From contig MU405236.1 of NCBI GenBank assembly GCA_022836615.1, positions 62,001 through 126,000 on the forward strand: a stretch of 64,000 nucleotides of DNA. The letters run 5' to 3'. The translations under genes and the position numbers were made by a program. Below are positions 23,449-34,076 of this stretch, piece by piece; position 1 is the first letter of the stretch; each line of letters begins with the position of its first letter. This DNA is from Annulohypoxylon bovei var. microspora (Eukaryota > Ascomycota > Sordariomycetes > Xylariales > Hypoxylaceae). Under the pieces are notes generated by a model. It had not been told where the DNA came from, did not search any database, and saw nothing but the letters and a program-made list of their open reading frames with translations.

Positions 23449-24576
23449 CTGCCCTGTTGAAGGTCGGGTGTTAGCATATTGAAACCCCCGTAACTATCTT
23501 AATATGCAAATAGATCGTTGGGGTTTCTCACAGCATAACACGAATGTGCTCAACAGAGTCCCCTTTAGTAACTACACTAGCGCGTTAGAATAGTTTATAT
23601 ACGAGTGAATGCTTAAACTGATGATAGCATACCATCTTAACGTCGAACTGGTAACAGATACCCTTAAGTCTCCTTCTTCACGATTCGGTGTCCAAGACTA
23701 GAACTAGGACAAACTGAAGCAGCTCATGGCGACAAGATCCTTTTATAATAATCCGCGTGGGATAATATTGTAGATAGGCGCGCGCGTTTGACAGGAAACG
23801 ACCCTACCATCACTCCTACATATTGCCACACCTTCCCATTCAGTCGGGACGAACGCATGTCCTATGTTCAATCATGATGTTAACTACCATAAACCAATAA
23901 AAGTAGAGTGTAGATACTCGTGCCTGAATGCCCAGCCCAGAGAGCGGGGAGTGTTATCGTTGCCAAGGAGCCTTCTGTGGAGGCGCTAGGACTGACAGTG
24001 ATGGCAAAATATTGAAGAGAGCCGATATCGTGGGTCATGGAAGTTGGTATTCAAGGATATAGATTGAATTCAGCCATGAATTTATCACCTAAGTCGCTCC
24101 TGTTAGCAATCTTGTCTCTCCGATCAAGAAAAGGCTTCATGGTTGCTTCTTGAGGCACCCCCTGCTAAGAAACAGCACGTGTGATTAATTTGTCGATAAT
24201 AAGGCTTTTTGAGACATGGATCGTATTGATTCTCAGAGAAAAAATTATTATAAGCCTTTTCATATCGAATCGCCATAGCTAAGATGAACGTCAAGATAGT
24301 GAAAATTTGCACGTGTTCGAAGTAATATGCATTCCAGGACGTAAGTCTTAGATTCGTGAAAACTATCTAAAAGTCGTATGACTTCTCTCGTAAGTAGAGG
24401 ATGTTGAGATGTACTAGAGATCGACAGGGGAAAAAGGCTCCTCCAGCCTTCAAAGGGGTATGTCTCATAATTCCATCTTATTATTGTTATGTAACTCCAT
24501 GTGACAATATGCATATCCTTCCCTCGCAGCTAACTTCATTAACATCAATTGATTGCAATGGAATAGAAAGAAACAT
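23449..24576. other. Intergenic; may hold a missed first exon of the PI-PLC-like gene
   Basis: A TATA-like sequence (minus strand, near 23740-23747) lies upstream of short ATG frames that might include the missing first exon. Nothing else is recognised. Confidence 0.45.
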
Positions 24577-25254
24577 TCAAACGTATGCGGCGGTTCTGCT
24601 TCCTCCACTCCTGTGAAGGACGAAGCTCAAGCCGATGATAGCGACACCAAATATGAAAGCCAGGTATTCGAATACGTAATCGGCCTGGACTCGCTGGCAG
24701 CGGCCTTTCAATACGTCCTCCGTAGAGATTCCTGGGCAGACCGTGTCTCCTGCGACATCCTGACACCCTCCCGTCAGGAGCTTGTTCGTCAATCGCTGGT
24801 AGCGGGTCGCGTCATCGTCAGATGTGCAGCTAGACACCGGCTTCAACGCAACTGTCAGAGCCTGCGATGGCATGGCATTAGTATGGGACATTATATCTAT
24901 ATGAACCCGGGGAGGGATAGCTTGACTTACAATGCCGCCAGCCAGGAAGAGCGCCGTCGCGATACCGTCTGCAGCCATCATTGCGAAAGCAGGAATCTTG
25001 TCGATGAAGAGGGCAGCAAACCCGATCAGCGAGATCAGGATGCCGAATGCGCCTATGAAACTTCCAAACGAGGTTTCCGAAGGAGGCGCGCCAACTTCTT
25101 GTTGTTTTGCAAGTGTGACGGAGAGACCCAAGACAACTGCGCTGAAGAGAAGCTGGAAGTCGATGAGTATGATGACCGAATGACAACTAGTTACTACGAA
25201 GACATTACGACTTACCAGGAAGCCTCTAACGGCCAGCGCCCCGATCCTCAGCAT
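24577..25254 (-). CDS. MARVEL-domain four-helix membrane protein
   Basis: Three exons on the minus strand (25216-25254, 24931-25152, 24577-24861) give 181 residues; all junctions are phase 0. Four hydrophobic helices are evident: ALAVRGFL joined to LLFSAVVLGLSV, SFIGAFGILISLIGFAALFI, a third around GIATALFLAGGIALTVAL, and YVFEYLAFIFGVAIIGLSFVL. The loop before the last helix carries cysteines and ends GRCQRVQADYVF, which is like the MARVEL family that includes yeast Nce102. Such proteins sit in eisosome or plasma-membrane domains, or in secretory vesicles. The short cytosolic tail is basic and serine-rich. Retaining the introns would leave an open frame, so unspliced transcripts could be mis-annotated as longer proteins. 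Confidence 0.8.
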   Translation of the reverse strand: MLRIGALAVRGFLVSRNVFVVTSCHSVIILIDFQLLFSAVVLGLSVTLAKQQEVGAPPSETSFGSFIGAFGILISLIGFAALFIDKIPAFAMMAADGIATALFLAGGIVSQAIPPRVHIDIMSHTNAMPSQALTVALKPVSSCTSDDDATRYQRLTNKLLTGGCQDVAGDTVCPGISTEDVLKGRCQRVQADYVFEYLAFIFGVAIIGLSFVLHRSGGSRTAAYV

Positions 25255-25957
25255 GGTGATTTGGTAGTAGGCTCGTAGTTAATGTGTTGGGAAGGATATA
25301 ACCTAGTTCGTGAATAGGTCGACTAGATGGGTACGGTAAAATTCTGCACAAATTGGTTGCTTGGAAAGTAAGGTTGAGATTTCTCGAAAACGCAACAGAA
25401 CAGAAAGATATGTATTAGCTCTCCAGGGTTCATATATATGGCAGGCCATACACTGGAAGTCTAGGCAGAAGCATTCAGTGCCTAGCAACCAGGTATCGAC
25501 TCCTCTTTGCGATGTCACATTGTGCCGGCTCGATATATCCATACCGCCTTGCGGCACAGCAGCCCTGGAGCCTATGACATTCACAGATCTGTAACAAGAC
25601 GTTCACTAACGAACTTACGATCCCAGATAGACTAAAAAGTCAGTAAGATGTGTGCGGCTGAGGCTTCTACCGAAGGATTCTGGGGGATGTTGTATCTAAC
25701 TTGAAACGACGTCTCGACCTAGAATAATTTTATATTATACTTATTACTTGTAGGTAGAAGTTTATACTATTTCCACAATTTACGTAATGATTTGTTGAAA
25801 CGAATTTGCACGACATACTTGATCTACGAGGCTATGCGATCTGGGTTGTACATAGTATACTCATTTCCAAAAAATGGATCTGTGGGGAGATCTTAGAATG
25901 TGGCTGGTCTGACGATCCTAACATCCTGGGTTAGATTTATCTCAGCGAAGCAAATTG
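25255..25957. other. Intergenic, no gene seen
   Basis: Promoter of the MARVEL-domain gene and flank of the transposon. No coding sequence supported. Confidence 0.6.
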
Positions 25958-25966
25958 AATATTCTA

Positions 25967-26013
25967 CAGTAACTTTAGTGAAACAGGTGCCGTTTTTTAG
26001 ATAAACAGGTGAA
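25967..26013 (+). repeat. Left terminal inverted repeat of the 901-bp element
   Basis: 47 bases identical to the reverse complement of 26821-26867. Immediately preceded by the target-site copy at 25958-25966. Confidence 0.88.
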
Positions 26014-26119
26014 CCCACTTTTACCCACATACTATTGGCTACAACATGAGAACCCTTGAAAACCCCACAATACTTAGGTACATTGGTAAAACCACCGTAA
26101 GTGGCAAAGGACATCATTG

Positions 26120-26300
26120 AAAGTGGGCCATGTGTGAGACAGTGTTAATAGTACTGTAACGCACTGTACGAACTTGTATCCCCTGATTACTTAATTACTA
26201 CTTTTGCCAATTGAAACAAGTGCCAGCTACCCAAATAGGTAGCACAAGGGATCAGCTTATACACAGTGTTAAGCACTGTCTCTCGCACATGGCCCACTTT
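26120..26300. mobile_element. Smaller inverted-repeat element nested in the transposon
   Basis: The sequence aaagtgggccatgtg at 26120 recurs inverted at 26286-26300, and similarity continues inward with gaps (gagacagtg, ttaa). This gives a 181-base MITE-like hairpin inside the larger element. Target-site duplications are not clear. Confidence 0.5.
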
Positions 26301-26820
26301 TAGTAACGCCCCTCCGAATGGTGAGATCAAAGGGTACCACGTGACCTTTTTGTGGCCCGGGTTTTTCAACAGATATATTCAAATAACTTTCGAAATATAC
26401 GGCTTACGATAAAATAAAATATACCATTACAAAGCTCTCGATCTACCGGATTGAATGATATAGGTAATGTTTGAATGCATCAACATTCTTGAGGGGGTAT
26501 GTTGTTTAAAGTCATGGGGTCCTTTTTTGGCGGGGTCACGTGACACCCCTACAAGCCAACATACCTACCTTACCGGTAGGTATTTTACAATGTAAACTTT
26601 GCGCAATATTAAAATAGTTACATAATTAATAAGAGTGCGAAAATAATCAGCCAATTGTTTCAATTGAATATTATATAAATATTTTATTATTTTATTAAAT
26701 AAAAGGTTACGTATTGAAGCTTGAAAAGCAGGTGTATGTAAGGTACGTACAGTACGTAGTCCAATGCAATTGAAAGTTGTGATTTTCGCGCATTTGATTG
26801 GTTGAAATGTAAAAGTGGGT

Positions 26821-26867
26821 TTCACCTGTTTATCTAAAAAACGGCACCTGTTTCACTAAAGTTACTG
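26821..26867 (-). repeat. Right terminal inverted repeat of the 901-bp element
   Basis: Mirror copy of the left arm. Followed directly by the second target-site copy at 26868-26876. Confidence 0.88.
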
Positions 26868-26876
26868 AATATTCTA

Positions 26877-27301
26877 GCCCTCGGTGTGACTAAAAACAAT
26901 TTCTGCTGCCAAGGAGTACATCTAATTTGGCGAATAACAGGTTGTCCAATCTGCAACCCGCCACATTGGCGCCTTAGGAAACGCCTGCATCTAAGAGACA
27001 GGCCATTGTTGGTGTGATTCAAAGCGCTGTCGGGGGAGTCGAAAATATACTTAGGTACAATACATACATACGTAGGTACATAGTAAGACAATGAGGCGGA
27101 ATGAATGCCGACAATGTGTGGACCACCTAGCCCTAAATAAGAGGCACAGCCGGCGGGAAACATGCATGACATCAAGTTCCGGCTATTTATAACTTGTCAG
27201 ATCAAAATCCATTGTTGGTTGCGCATAGTTAGAAGTAATGTATGTATCACATTGATGATATCTGATGATGTTCTAGGTAGGTATGTATAACAATAACACC
27301 T
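26877..27301. other. Intergenic, no gene seen
   Basis: 3' flank of the RING-finger gene. Some open frame on the minus strand (26834-27175) has no recognisable product and overlaps the transposon end. Confidence 0.55.
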
Positions 27302-28201
27302 CTACCACATCCGTCTTAGCTCCCGGTTCGGATTCATTAGCCAGCCGAGGAGGCTTTGTTCGACAGACGCGACGCCACGCGCGTGTTTTCTCGATTGTTC
27401 TTTAGTCAGGGTGGTTCCTTTGCCAGCTCTGGTGCGGTACCAAAGCGTGTCTTCTAATTCCGATAGAACCATCGCGTAGAGCAGCGAAACGTGGACTTGC
27501 CGGCGCTCCGTATCAGCAGTGGCCTTCATCGCCGACGATTCGGTCTCGCGCGTCACGAACTCGGGCCATATGAGGGCTACGACGTCATCCAGAGCGCGCC
27601 TCAGTCCGATGTTGATATGCTGCTCTCGATGAGTACGGTGCGTCATTGCATCTAAGGGCACTCGAGCGAGAGTCCTTTGTCGACATATGACGCACTCGTC
27701 GGCAAGGATATATCGGATGTTCGACTTGATGAGTTTCCATCTGCATTCTGTACAGTTGTGCGGGTCGCTCCCGCCCTCGGCGATCGTCACCGGAAATTTA
27801 TCGCGGATAGGCTCGTCGCCGTCGACTGGAAGTATAGCAGGTCGTATGGCATGCCCGCAGCCTCGATACGACATTCGGAATCCGCAAGATGGACAGGTAA
27901 GATCCGACCCAACCGCTATTAGATCACTAATGCAGCGGTCGCCGAAGACGTGGCCGCACGCGAGGGTGACGGTTCTCTCGATGCCATGTCTGGTATAGTT
28001 GAGAAGACGCTGATGCGCTTCAAATGGTTCAACCTGGGGGTCGATAGATGATGTGAATTCCCTAGCGCTCTTCGAGATATCTAGCTTGTTTTCCTGGCAG
28101 ATCCCACACACGGTTTCCAAAACTGCCCCATCTATGTCGTCTTGGGTATCAAGGTGTTGTTGAATATAAGGGAGATAGTTGCTTCTTTGAACATTCGCCA
28201 T
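27302..28201 (-). CDS. RING-finger protein, probable E3 ubiquitin ligase
   Basis: Single exon, 299 residues from an ATG at 28201 in a good context. The RING-like pattern is C32-x2-C35, then after a long insert C82-x-H84 (ACGHVFGDRC with C90), then C103-x2-C106 (CPSCG). The usual sixth ligand next to the histidine is glycine, as in many fungal CGHVFG-type RINGs, so one zinc site may use another residue. A second group of cysteine pairs follows (HNCTECRWKL and DECVICRQRT), which could bind a further zinc. The C-terminal 110 residues are helical with no recognised domain. The expected role is transfer of ubiquitin from an E2 to an unknown substrate. Confidence 0.75.
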   Translation of the reverse strand: MANVQRSNYLPYIQQHLDTQDDIDGAVLETVCGICQENKLDISKSAREFTSSIDPQVEPFEAHQRLLNYTRHGIERTVTLACGHVFGDRCISDLIAVGSDLTCPSCGFRMSYRGCGHAIRPAILPVDGDEPIRDKFPVTIAEGGSDPHNCTECRWKLIKSNIRYILADECVICRQRTLARVPLDAMTHRTHREQHINIGLRRALDDVVALIWPEFVTRETESSAMKATADTERRQVHVSLLYAMVLSELEDTLWYRTRAGKGTTLTKEQSRKHARGVASVEQSLLGWLMNPNRELRRMW

Positions 28202-28943
28202 GGTTCGATGTTTATCCTTCAATTCTATTATAATATGTACCCCCAAGAAGGCGTCGGCGCGAGGTGGGACTTGTCGTTTGCATTTGTACTGTCATGAAAA
28301 GCAGAAAGAAGAGAATCAAGGTTCATCGACAAGTCCGGCAGCACAAAGCGTCTTTTTGGATTCTGTCGGTAGGGCACAAAGATTTTGAGTTGTTCTTCGG
28401 GCCTAACAATGGTTTTGTGGTGAGGGTGCAGAGATGAATGAATTGGACTGCCGATGACGACCATGGTCAAATAAGACCTTATAAAGCTACAACCAACCAA
28501 TTGGGGGGTGTCATAGCAACCGCCGACGCATAGCCACGTCAGAAACATCGGGATCGCGCCACGCTGCTTCAAGGGCGGAAGCGAGGCCAATGAAAATCTT
28601 ACAAACTTGTACGACTCAAAATTCCTGGAATTACGGCCACCAAGTGCTGTTTAACACAAAGTCAACTGCTGCTCAGCCAAGATCCGAAATCCAATTAAAA
28701 CAATATTGCTATACTTACACTGCCTTAGAAATATCCAGCAGATCAACCATCACAGCAGGCAACTTCACATGAATGAACAGAAAGCTCAAATGGGGACTTT
28801 CAGATCGGCAACTAATGTATATATTGACTAATACATTGAGAAGCCGAGGCTTAGTCTATGTCTATATCCAGCGAACGTTACACCAACACCGCCAGGAATC
28901 GTCCTGCGAACAGTGATTCTCGTCAATCATTTAATGGGGAAGC
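28202..28943. other. Intergenic, no gene seen
   Basis: Promoter of the RING-finger gene and 3' flank of the BAS2-like gene. Small open frames here are unsupported. Confidence 0.6.
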
Positions 28944-29386
28944 TTAGAATCCCTAGGCGACACGATTAGAGGCCGATCACTGCCACGTATTATGGATATG
29001 GGAGACTCACCTGCTTCTTGACCTGAGCCTCAGCATCGGCAATGGTAGTCGCAGCGTCGGGGTCGACGAAACCGCACCCGAGCTTTCCGTTCTGAGTAGC
29101 CGCGGCCTCAGCAGAGCAGACACCGAGTCCAGAGGACTGGACCTCGGCGCAGCAAGCGGACTGGCAGTCGGCGTCGGCGGTGCAGCCTCCAGTGATGAAC
29201 TGCTCTCCGTTGCCCTGGCCAACGTTCTTGGCGCCGGCGACGTTGGGAGTCACTTGAGCAAAGGCCGTGAAGGCGACTAGCGAACGGGATATTGTTAGCT
29301 TCGGCTCTGACCTAGAGGATGCGAGAGGAAGTTGGATCGCGGCGGAACTTACAAGCAAGGAAAGCGGCGGCGGCGATGCGAACCAT
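28944..29386 (-). CDS. Small secreted cysteine-rich protein, BAS2-like
   Basis: Three exons on the minus strand (29353-29386, 29011-29276, 28944-28952) give 102 residues. The signal peptide is MVRIAAAAFLAFAFTAFA. The mature protein has six cysteines and the blocks AKNVGQGNGEQFITGGC, SACCAEVQ and LGCGFVDPDAATTI. This matches what I recall of the family of Magnaporthe biotrophy-associated secreted protein 2, found in many plant-associated ascomycetes. The last exon is only nine bases (Gly-Phe-stop), supported by a gtgagt donor, a ctctaatc branch site and a cctag acceptor; readthrough of that intron would add a different short tail. Related proteins are made during plant colonisation; its role here is an inference. 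Confidence 0.85.
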
Positions 29387-32167
29387 TTTGAAAAAGGTGA
29401 GTAAAAATTACTTGTTGAAGTATGTGCGTGAAGTGTACAAAGCGAGCGACACCCGGTCGAATGAATGAATTGATAGAACTGAAAAAGTTGAAGAGAAAGG
29501 CTGATTGTTGTGTGATGAATGTTGATGATGCTAAATTTTTTTCTTCATCTGGGGAATTGTGCATCTATTTGTATTCTTTTCTTCTTCGTCTTCTTCTTCC
29601 CTTCGCATATTCCATCTCCTCGACCGACTAACAGGCGATGCTCGTTGAATCGACCCCGGGATCAAACCCTCACGAAGATCAAACGCGACTCGCGTTCGTT
29701 GCGGGGCACGCGGTGGGCTATGATGCTATTTACATAACTTCGCCAGAACTCCGACACGTTCGACGTAAGTCGACACGACTTATCCTCGTATGTATGATCA
29801 TTCAGGCAGAAATGCTCTTGGCGTGAGATCGCCAATCCCCAGACTGTCCAAGCCAATGGAGGGACGCGGTGCGTTGGCGCGAGTTGGACTTGGAGATCTG
29901 AAGATCTGCGACATGCTTCGGACGACGCAATATGTTCGGCATATGGTATGATCCGGGATGTCGCGTTTCACCTCTGTCCCAAGAAGCAACTCGCCGCCGG
30001 AATTGTCAAGTATACAGCGCATCTTATACCGGGAATGGCACTGCTATGGAACGGGACGTCCGAACGGTAGACTTCATGTCGTGCTCAATTGTCCCGGCTC
30101 GACTGATCGGAGCTAGGAGCACGCCTTGGAAGTAGACAGCGCTGCTAGTTCCGAAAGAGGAAAATCTTGAAACACACCTTCGCATAATGTATTAGGTAAC
30201 ATCGTTTCAATAAACACTCAATATGTCTAAGCCTCTTGATTCGTAAGTGCGTTTCTGTTTTGAAGTTGGCGAAGTCTTCATCTCCAAAAATGCAAGAAAA
30301 GCAAAGCTAACATCTTGGAGTATAACGTACAAGGGGGTGAGCTCAGGGCAAACGCATGATCTCCAATTGACCACACGCGTGGCATAGATCTAGATCTAGG
30401 CGGAGTCGGCAATGCCATTAGAAATATTATCAATCGGTCTTCATGTCCACACGTGCAAGGCGGAATGCTGATCCATGGATATTGTGTTGGTCAGCCCAGC
30501 TCAGCTAGGATGAGCTGCAAATGAGCTGCAAATGAGCTGAAACCTAGGCTGATGACCCCTAAGTGGACCACGGCGAGGCTAGAACGTCTTTCATATATCA
30601 TGTACGTAACTCCGAGAGTTCTGGCACATATGTCTGAAAAAAACCTGTTTGCTGCTGTGACCCATGACGCTGAATAGGGGATAGAGCATCCCCCTTGTTG
30701 ACCTTCCTGCTTGCTTCTCCAACTCTGAACAGTAGACATCTCCAATAGAGCTTGTCCACTGTGTTAAACGGGGGTTGGGCTAGCATTGAGAGGTATCCAT
30801 CACAGCCCATCATCAAGGCAATTCGTGGTCGTAACCTGATAGCTCGAAATCTCACCGTCATCATGTTGACCTAGAAGCGAATAGACGCATATCGGATTTC
30901 ACGTACACCCTCAAGCTTAGCCCCGTTCTCGTCTCGAAATAAGTAGGTATGGCAATGGTGTGAAACGACCGAAAAACTCCATACTATCGGTATCGTCTAA
31001 ATTGGGAGTAAACAGAGAAGTCGAATGGTAGACTGATTACCTAGTCATCGAGAAGCCATGGTGCCATTGCCCATACTCTCGAACACTGAGGCTCTCAGGT
31101 TTATTCGCAATAGCATTGTGTTTGTGTAGAAGGCCATATCGTCGTAGAGTTTCTGTTGGTGCTTATTATCTACACCACAACTGTCGTTTAGGAGAGCCTA
31201 TGGCGACCGCTAGCTCTCAGCCACTTATTAGAGGCGCATCGGATAGCCTCTATATTCAAGCGAATCGAGAACGTTCCTGAACTGATTAGCAAAACATATT
31301 TTGTCACTCTATCCACCCGCTCAACTCGTCATGTTAGCTTAGATTCCTACAATAGCTAGAGAGTTAAAAATCCCTAAGCCCTCCCTGCAATAAAGAGGAT
31401 TCATCCACCCTACCTGTAGTATGCCACAGGAAATATACCACCTGTCGGTTGTCTGACGTAAAATTCAGTAAATTGTGAATCTGAATGCGATGATGACACC
31501 ACAAACGACACTTTCATGTTTGAATTTCTAGGCGTGTTGTCGCGATAGCTCTGTAGGTGACGGGTTCTTCACCGTTTCTTCCGCCACCCGCCGCGTGATA
31601 TCAAATTCGACACATAATTGCTGATCCAAAAGATGAATTATGACTGGAGGCTCCGGTTAAGTAGGTATTTTGTATCACGACTGAGACTTCGAAGCATCTC
31701 GGTCCTCAGGAGGTAGGTATTCCCACCATATCAGAAATGTGAGTTCGATCGATATGGTCACACATAGAAAACAGGCCGTCGACTATTTAAACGTCCACGC
31801 CTAGGTAGGTACCTAGCCGTACTTCGAGTAGTTCTCTGGATGTTGCAAAACTTGGACAAACTAACGACTCGTTGCCTTGTTCGAAGAATCAGCCCGGAGC
31901 CTCATTAGCCCAACTTAATTCTAACGCATATTCCCTATGTCTCCCCGACTATGCCCCTTTTGTGAGACCATTTTCATTATACATATTCCACGACATATTT
32001 TTGCCCTTATAGGGGCTCTCGATTGACTTGTATTACACGAATTGACACCGGCAGATGTTTTTGGAGTGACTACCTACCTAGGTAGTTAGTACCTTATTAG
32101 TATCTCGTACACCTTATAATCGGTCTACATTTCTTTAGGTGGACTCTCGTGCTATAGGCACCCTAAA
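29387..32167. other. Long gene-poor region
   Basis: About 2.8 kb with no supported gene. It includes the BAS2-like promoter, a pyrimidine-rich stretch near 29575-29600, a short tandem repeat of atgagctgcaa units at 30511-30540, and CCTAGG motifs at about 31800-31818 and 32068-32093. Some open frames (29638-30022, 30491-30864) have no recognisable product. Confidence 0.55.
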
Positions 32168-33158
32168 ATGGATATAGAGAAGCTGCTTCGCGTGGACGGC
32201 ATTGTTGCTGTTATCACTGGTAATAGATCAGATGAGGTCTTACATACCTAGGTATGAAAACTTCGTCCATTGCTAAATAATCTATAAGAATTGGGTTTGT
32301 TATGGCTAAGGCTTTAGCGGGAGCTGGTGTAAAGAAAGTGTATTCTCGGGCGGCGGCGAGAGGCCCTTGAGACGGCCGCTGTTACCCACCCGAGCATCAT
32401 CCCTATACAATGTGGTATTACCGACAAGGCCTCGCTCCAATCTGCCGTTGACTTCGTAACAAATGATATTGGACATGTTGATCTGTTCATTGCCAACTCA
32501 GGTATCTTCGGCCCCTTTAGATTTTGGAACATAGACCTGTCTATCTAGGAACTGGGCAAAGGCCTATTCGAAGATACCTCTGTTGAAGAATCCACCCAGG
32601 TCTTACACATTAACATTACTGGCATATTCTTTTCCATCCTCGCGTTTCTTGAACTCCTAGACACAGGCAACGAGCAGGCCGTCAGAGGAGGGTTCGGGGT
32701 CCCGGAAAGGCAGCGACATACTTTCGATCACAAGTCAAGTCATCATCACAAGCGGCATCGCAGGACTTGCTCGCGTCAGGACAGTGCCCCTGCCTATGGG
32801 ACCAGCAAGGCAGCGCTTGTTCACCTTACTAAGCATACAAGCACAAATCTTATTAAGCATGGCATCAGAGTTAATGCCCTCGCCCCTGGGTGTAAGTTTC
32901 GTAATTGTCTCGGCGGTTGTAAACATTAACAAATATGTTGTGTTCCCTTCCGATATAGGAGATCAATTAGTTGGACCATTTGAATTCTCTAAGGTGGCTT
33001 GGGATGACAGAGCTTTTATTTTCACCAGAAGGCGTGGTGGCGATGATGACATGGCCGGTAACGTTCTTCATCTAGCAAGCAAGGCAGGCTCTTATTGCAA
33101 CGGATCCATCCTTGTTAACGACGGTGGAAAGTTGTCGGCCTTGCCAGCCGCATATTAA
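32168..33158 (+). pseudogene. Short-chain dehydrogenase/reductase (SDR) pseudogene
   Basis: Fragments of an NAD(P)-dependent SDR appear in order but in different frames: the N-terminal strand (VDGIVAVITG), then IGFVMAKALAGAGVKKVY, then after a frameshift near 32340 the cofactor-selecting loop ILGRRREALE and GHVDLFIANSGIFGP. The active-site tyrosine-lysine block (AYGTSKAALVHLTKH, near 32792) is in another frame, as is the typical end (LVNDGGKLSALPAAY, stop at 33156-33158). There is also an in-frame TAG at 32546-32548. With at least two frame changes and a stop, no intron arrangement would rescue it. Catalytic residues are still legible, so decay is fairly recent. Confidence 0.82.
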
Positions 33159-33560
33159 GGCTCGTAGCTGATAGCTAGATACTACGCCTAAGGTCGATAA
33201 TTTCGACTCCTATCGTCCCCACCTCGAACTCAATTAATCTGACAGTTTTTCTACATAAGTCCGAAGAAATTGGGAGACGTAGAGTCCGTATTACTGGCCC
33301 GAACCTAGATTGGGGAGAATCGTACAGAGATTGGTGTGAAGTTGTACATTTTGTCCTCTGAATAAATTGGTCAAGATAGTGGTCGAAATAGATTTGTGGT
33401 AGAGTGGGTGCATCCTGTTGGGAGGGCAGCGCAGCTACTTGCACATGTCGACAGTGGAATTGATTTGATCCCAGATATCAAGGTCCACAAGCTGCCACTG
33501 CTGTGCCAAGGGCCCTAGAACGACGAGAAGACCCTGCGACCCTTGGTGTAGCTACGTAAT
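33159..33560. other. Intergenic, no gene seen
   Basis: Lies between the SDR pseudogene and the end of the LysM gene. Nothing recognised. Confidence 0.6.
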
Positions 33561-34076
33561 CTAGACCCTTGGAATACAGACGGTACTACCAGGGGCCAAC
33601 TTATCGCAATCAAGACCTTGATTCTCGTGCAAAAGAGACTCCAGTGGAACATGATGCTCCTCGGCAATCGCCCAGCAGCTGTCACCTGACTTGATTTCGT
33701 ACGGGCTGGTGTGATCGTGACAAGTAGTCGGGGCGACCCGCTTTGTGGTACCGCCAATGAACCAGAAGATGAAGATCAGAAATAAGCCGACTAGTAGGAA
33801 CCAATTAAGTAAAGGCATCATCTCATGTCGCCACGAAGTATTTGGTTCGGTCGGCGTATGCAGTGGCTCGGTAGCATCGTGCGCATTGTCGCCGTAGGGT
33901 GGGAGCGTCGTATTAACACGGTGGAGCTCGCCGTACCGATTGCCAGGTGCACTCTCCCAAATGCCGCCATCGGCATCACGAAATGTGTATGTCTGAGTAT
34001 CGGCATCGTAGCCAATACGTTGCATGCCCTCAGGAAGGCGTTCCTCGTCGGTATCGTACTGAGACCAGCGACCCAT
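33561..34076 (-). CDS. Membrane-anchored LysM-domain protein
   Basis: 171 residues from the ATG at 34076. The coding style (ARSYSHLHIQDT) continues about 20 codons upstream without an ATG before a stop, so a short upstream exon is possible. The N-terminal 85 residues are polar (EERLPEGMQRIGYDADTQTY). One membrane helix follows (LNWFLLVGLFLIFIFWFIGG), then a LysM domain (YEIKSGDSCWAIAEEHHVPL, ending PGSTVCIPRV). With the LysM after the helix, the sugar-binding part is probably outside or lumenal and the N-terminus cytosolic. LysM domains bind N-acetylglucosamine polymers such as chitin. It does not look like a classic secreted LysM effector because there is no signal peptide. Confidence 0.75.
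   Translation of the reverse strand: MGRWSQYDTDEERLPEGMQRIGYDADTQTYTFRDADGGIWESAPGNRYGELHRVNTTLPPYGDNAHDATEPLHTPTEPNTSWRHEMMPLLNWFLLVGLFLIFIFWFIGGTTKRVAPTTCHDHTSPYEIKSGDSCWAIAEEHHVPLESLLHENQGLDCDKLAPGSTVCIPRV

Larger units (their letters stand above)
25967..26867. mobile_element. Non-autonomous TIR DNA transposon, 901 bp
   Basis: The ends are perfect 47-base inverted repeats (25967-26013 and 26821-26867) starting CAGTAACTTTAGTGAAACAG; similarity continues further inward after a one-base indel. The element is flanked on both sides by the direct repeat aatattcta (25958-25966 and 26868-26876), a 9-base target-site duplication. There is no transposase-like reading frame inside, so it needs an enzyme supplied from elsewhere. 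A 9-base duplication favours a Mutator-like origin over hAT (usually 8), but the CAG terminus is not diagnostic. The identical arms imply recent movement. Confidence 0.85.

Noticed and set aside
24553..25278. 241-residue plus-strand frame opposite the MARVEL gene
   Set aside because: It runs across the exons and introns of a well-supported minus-strand gene and encodes no recognisable domain.
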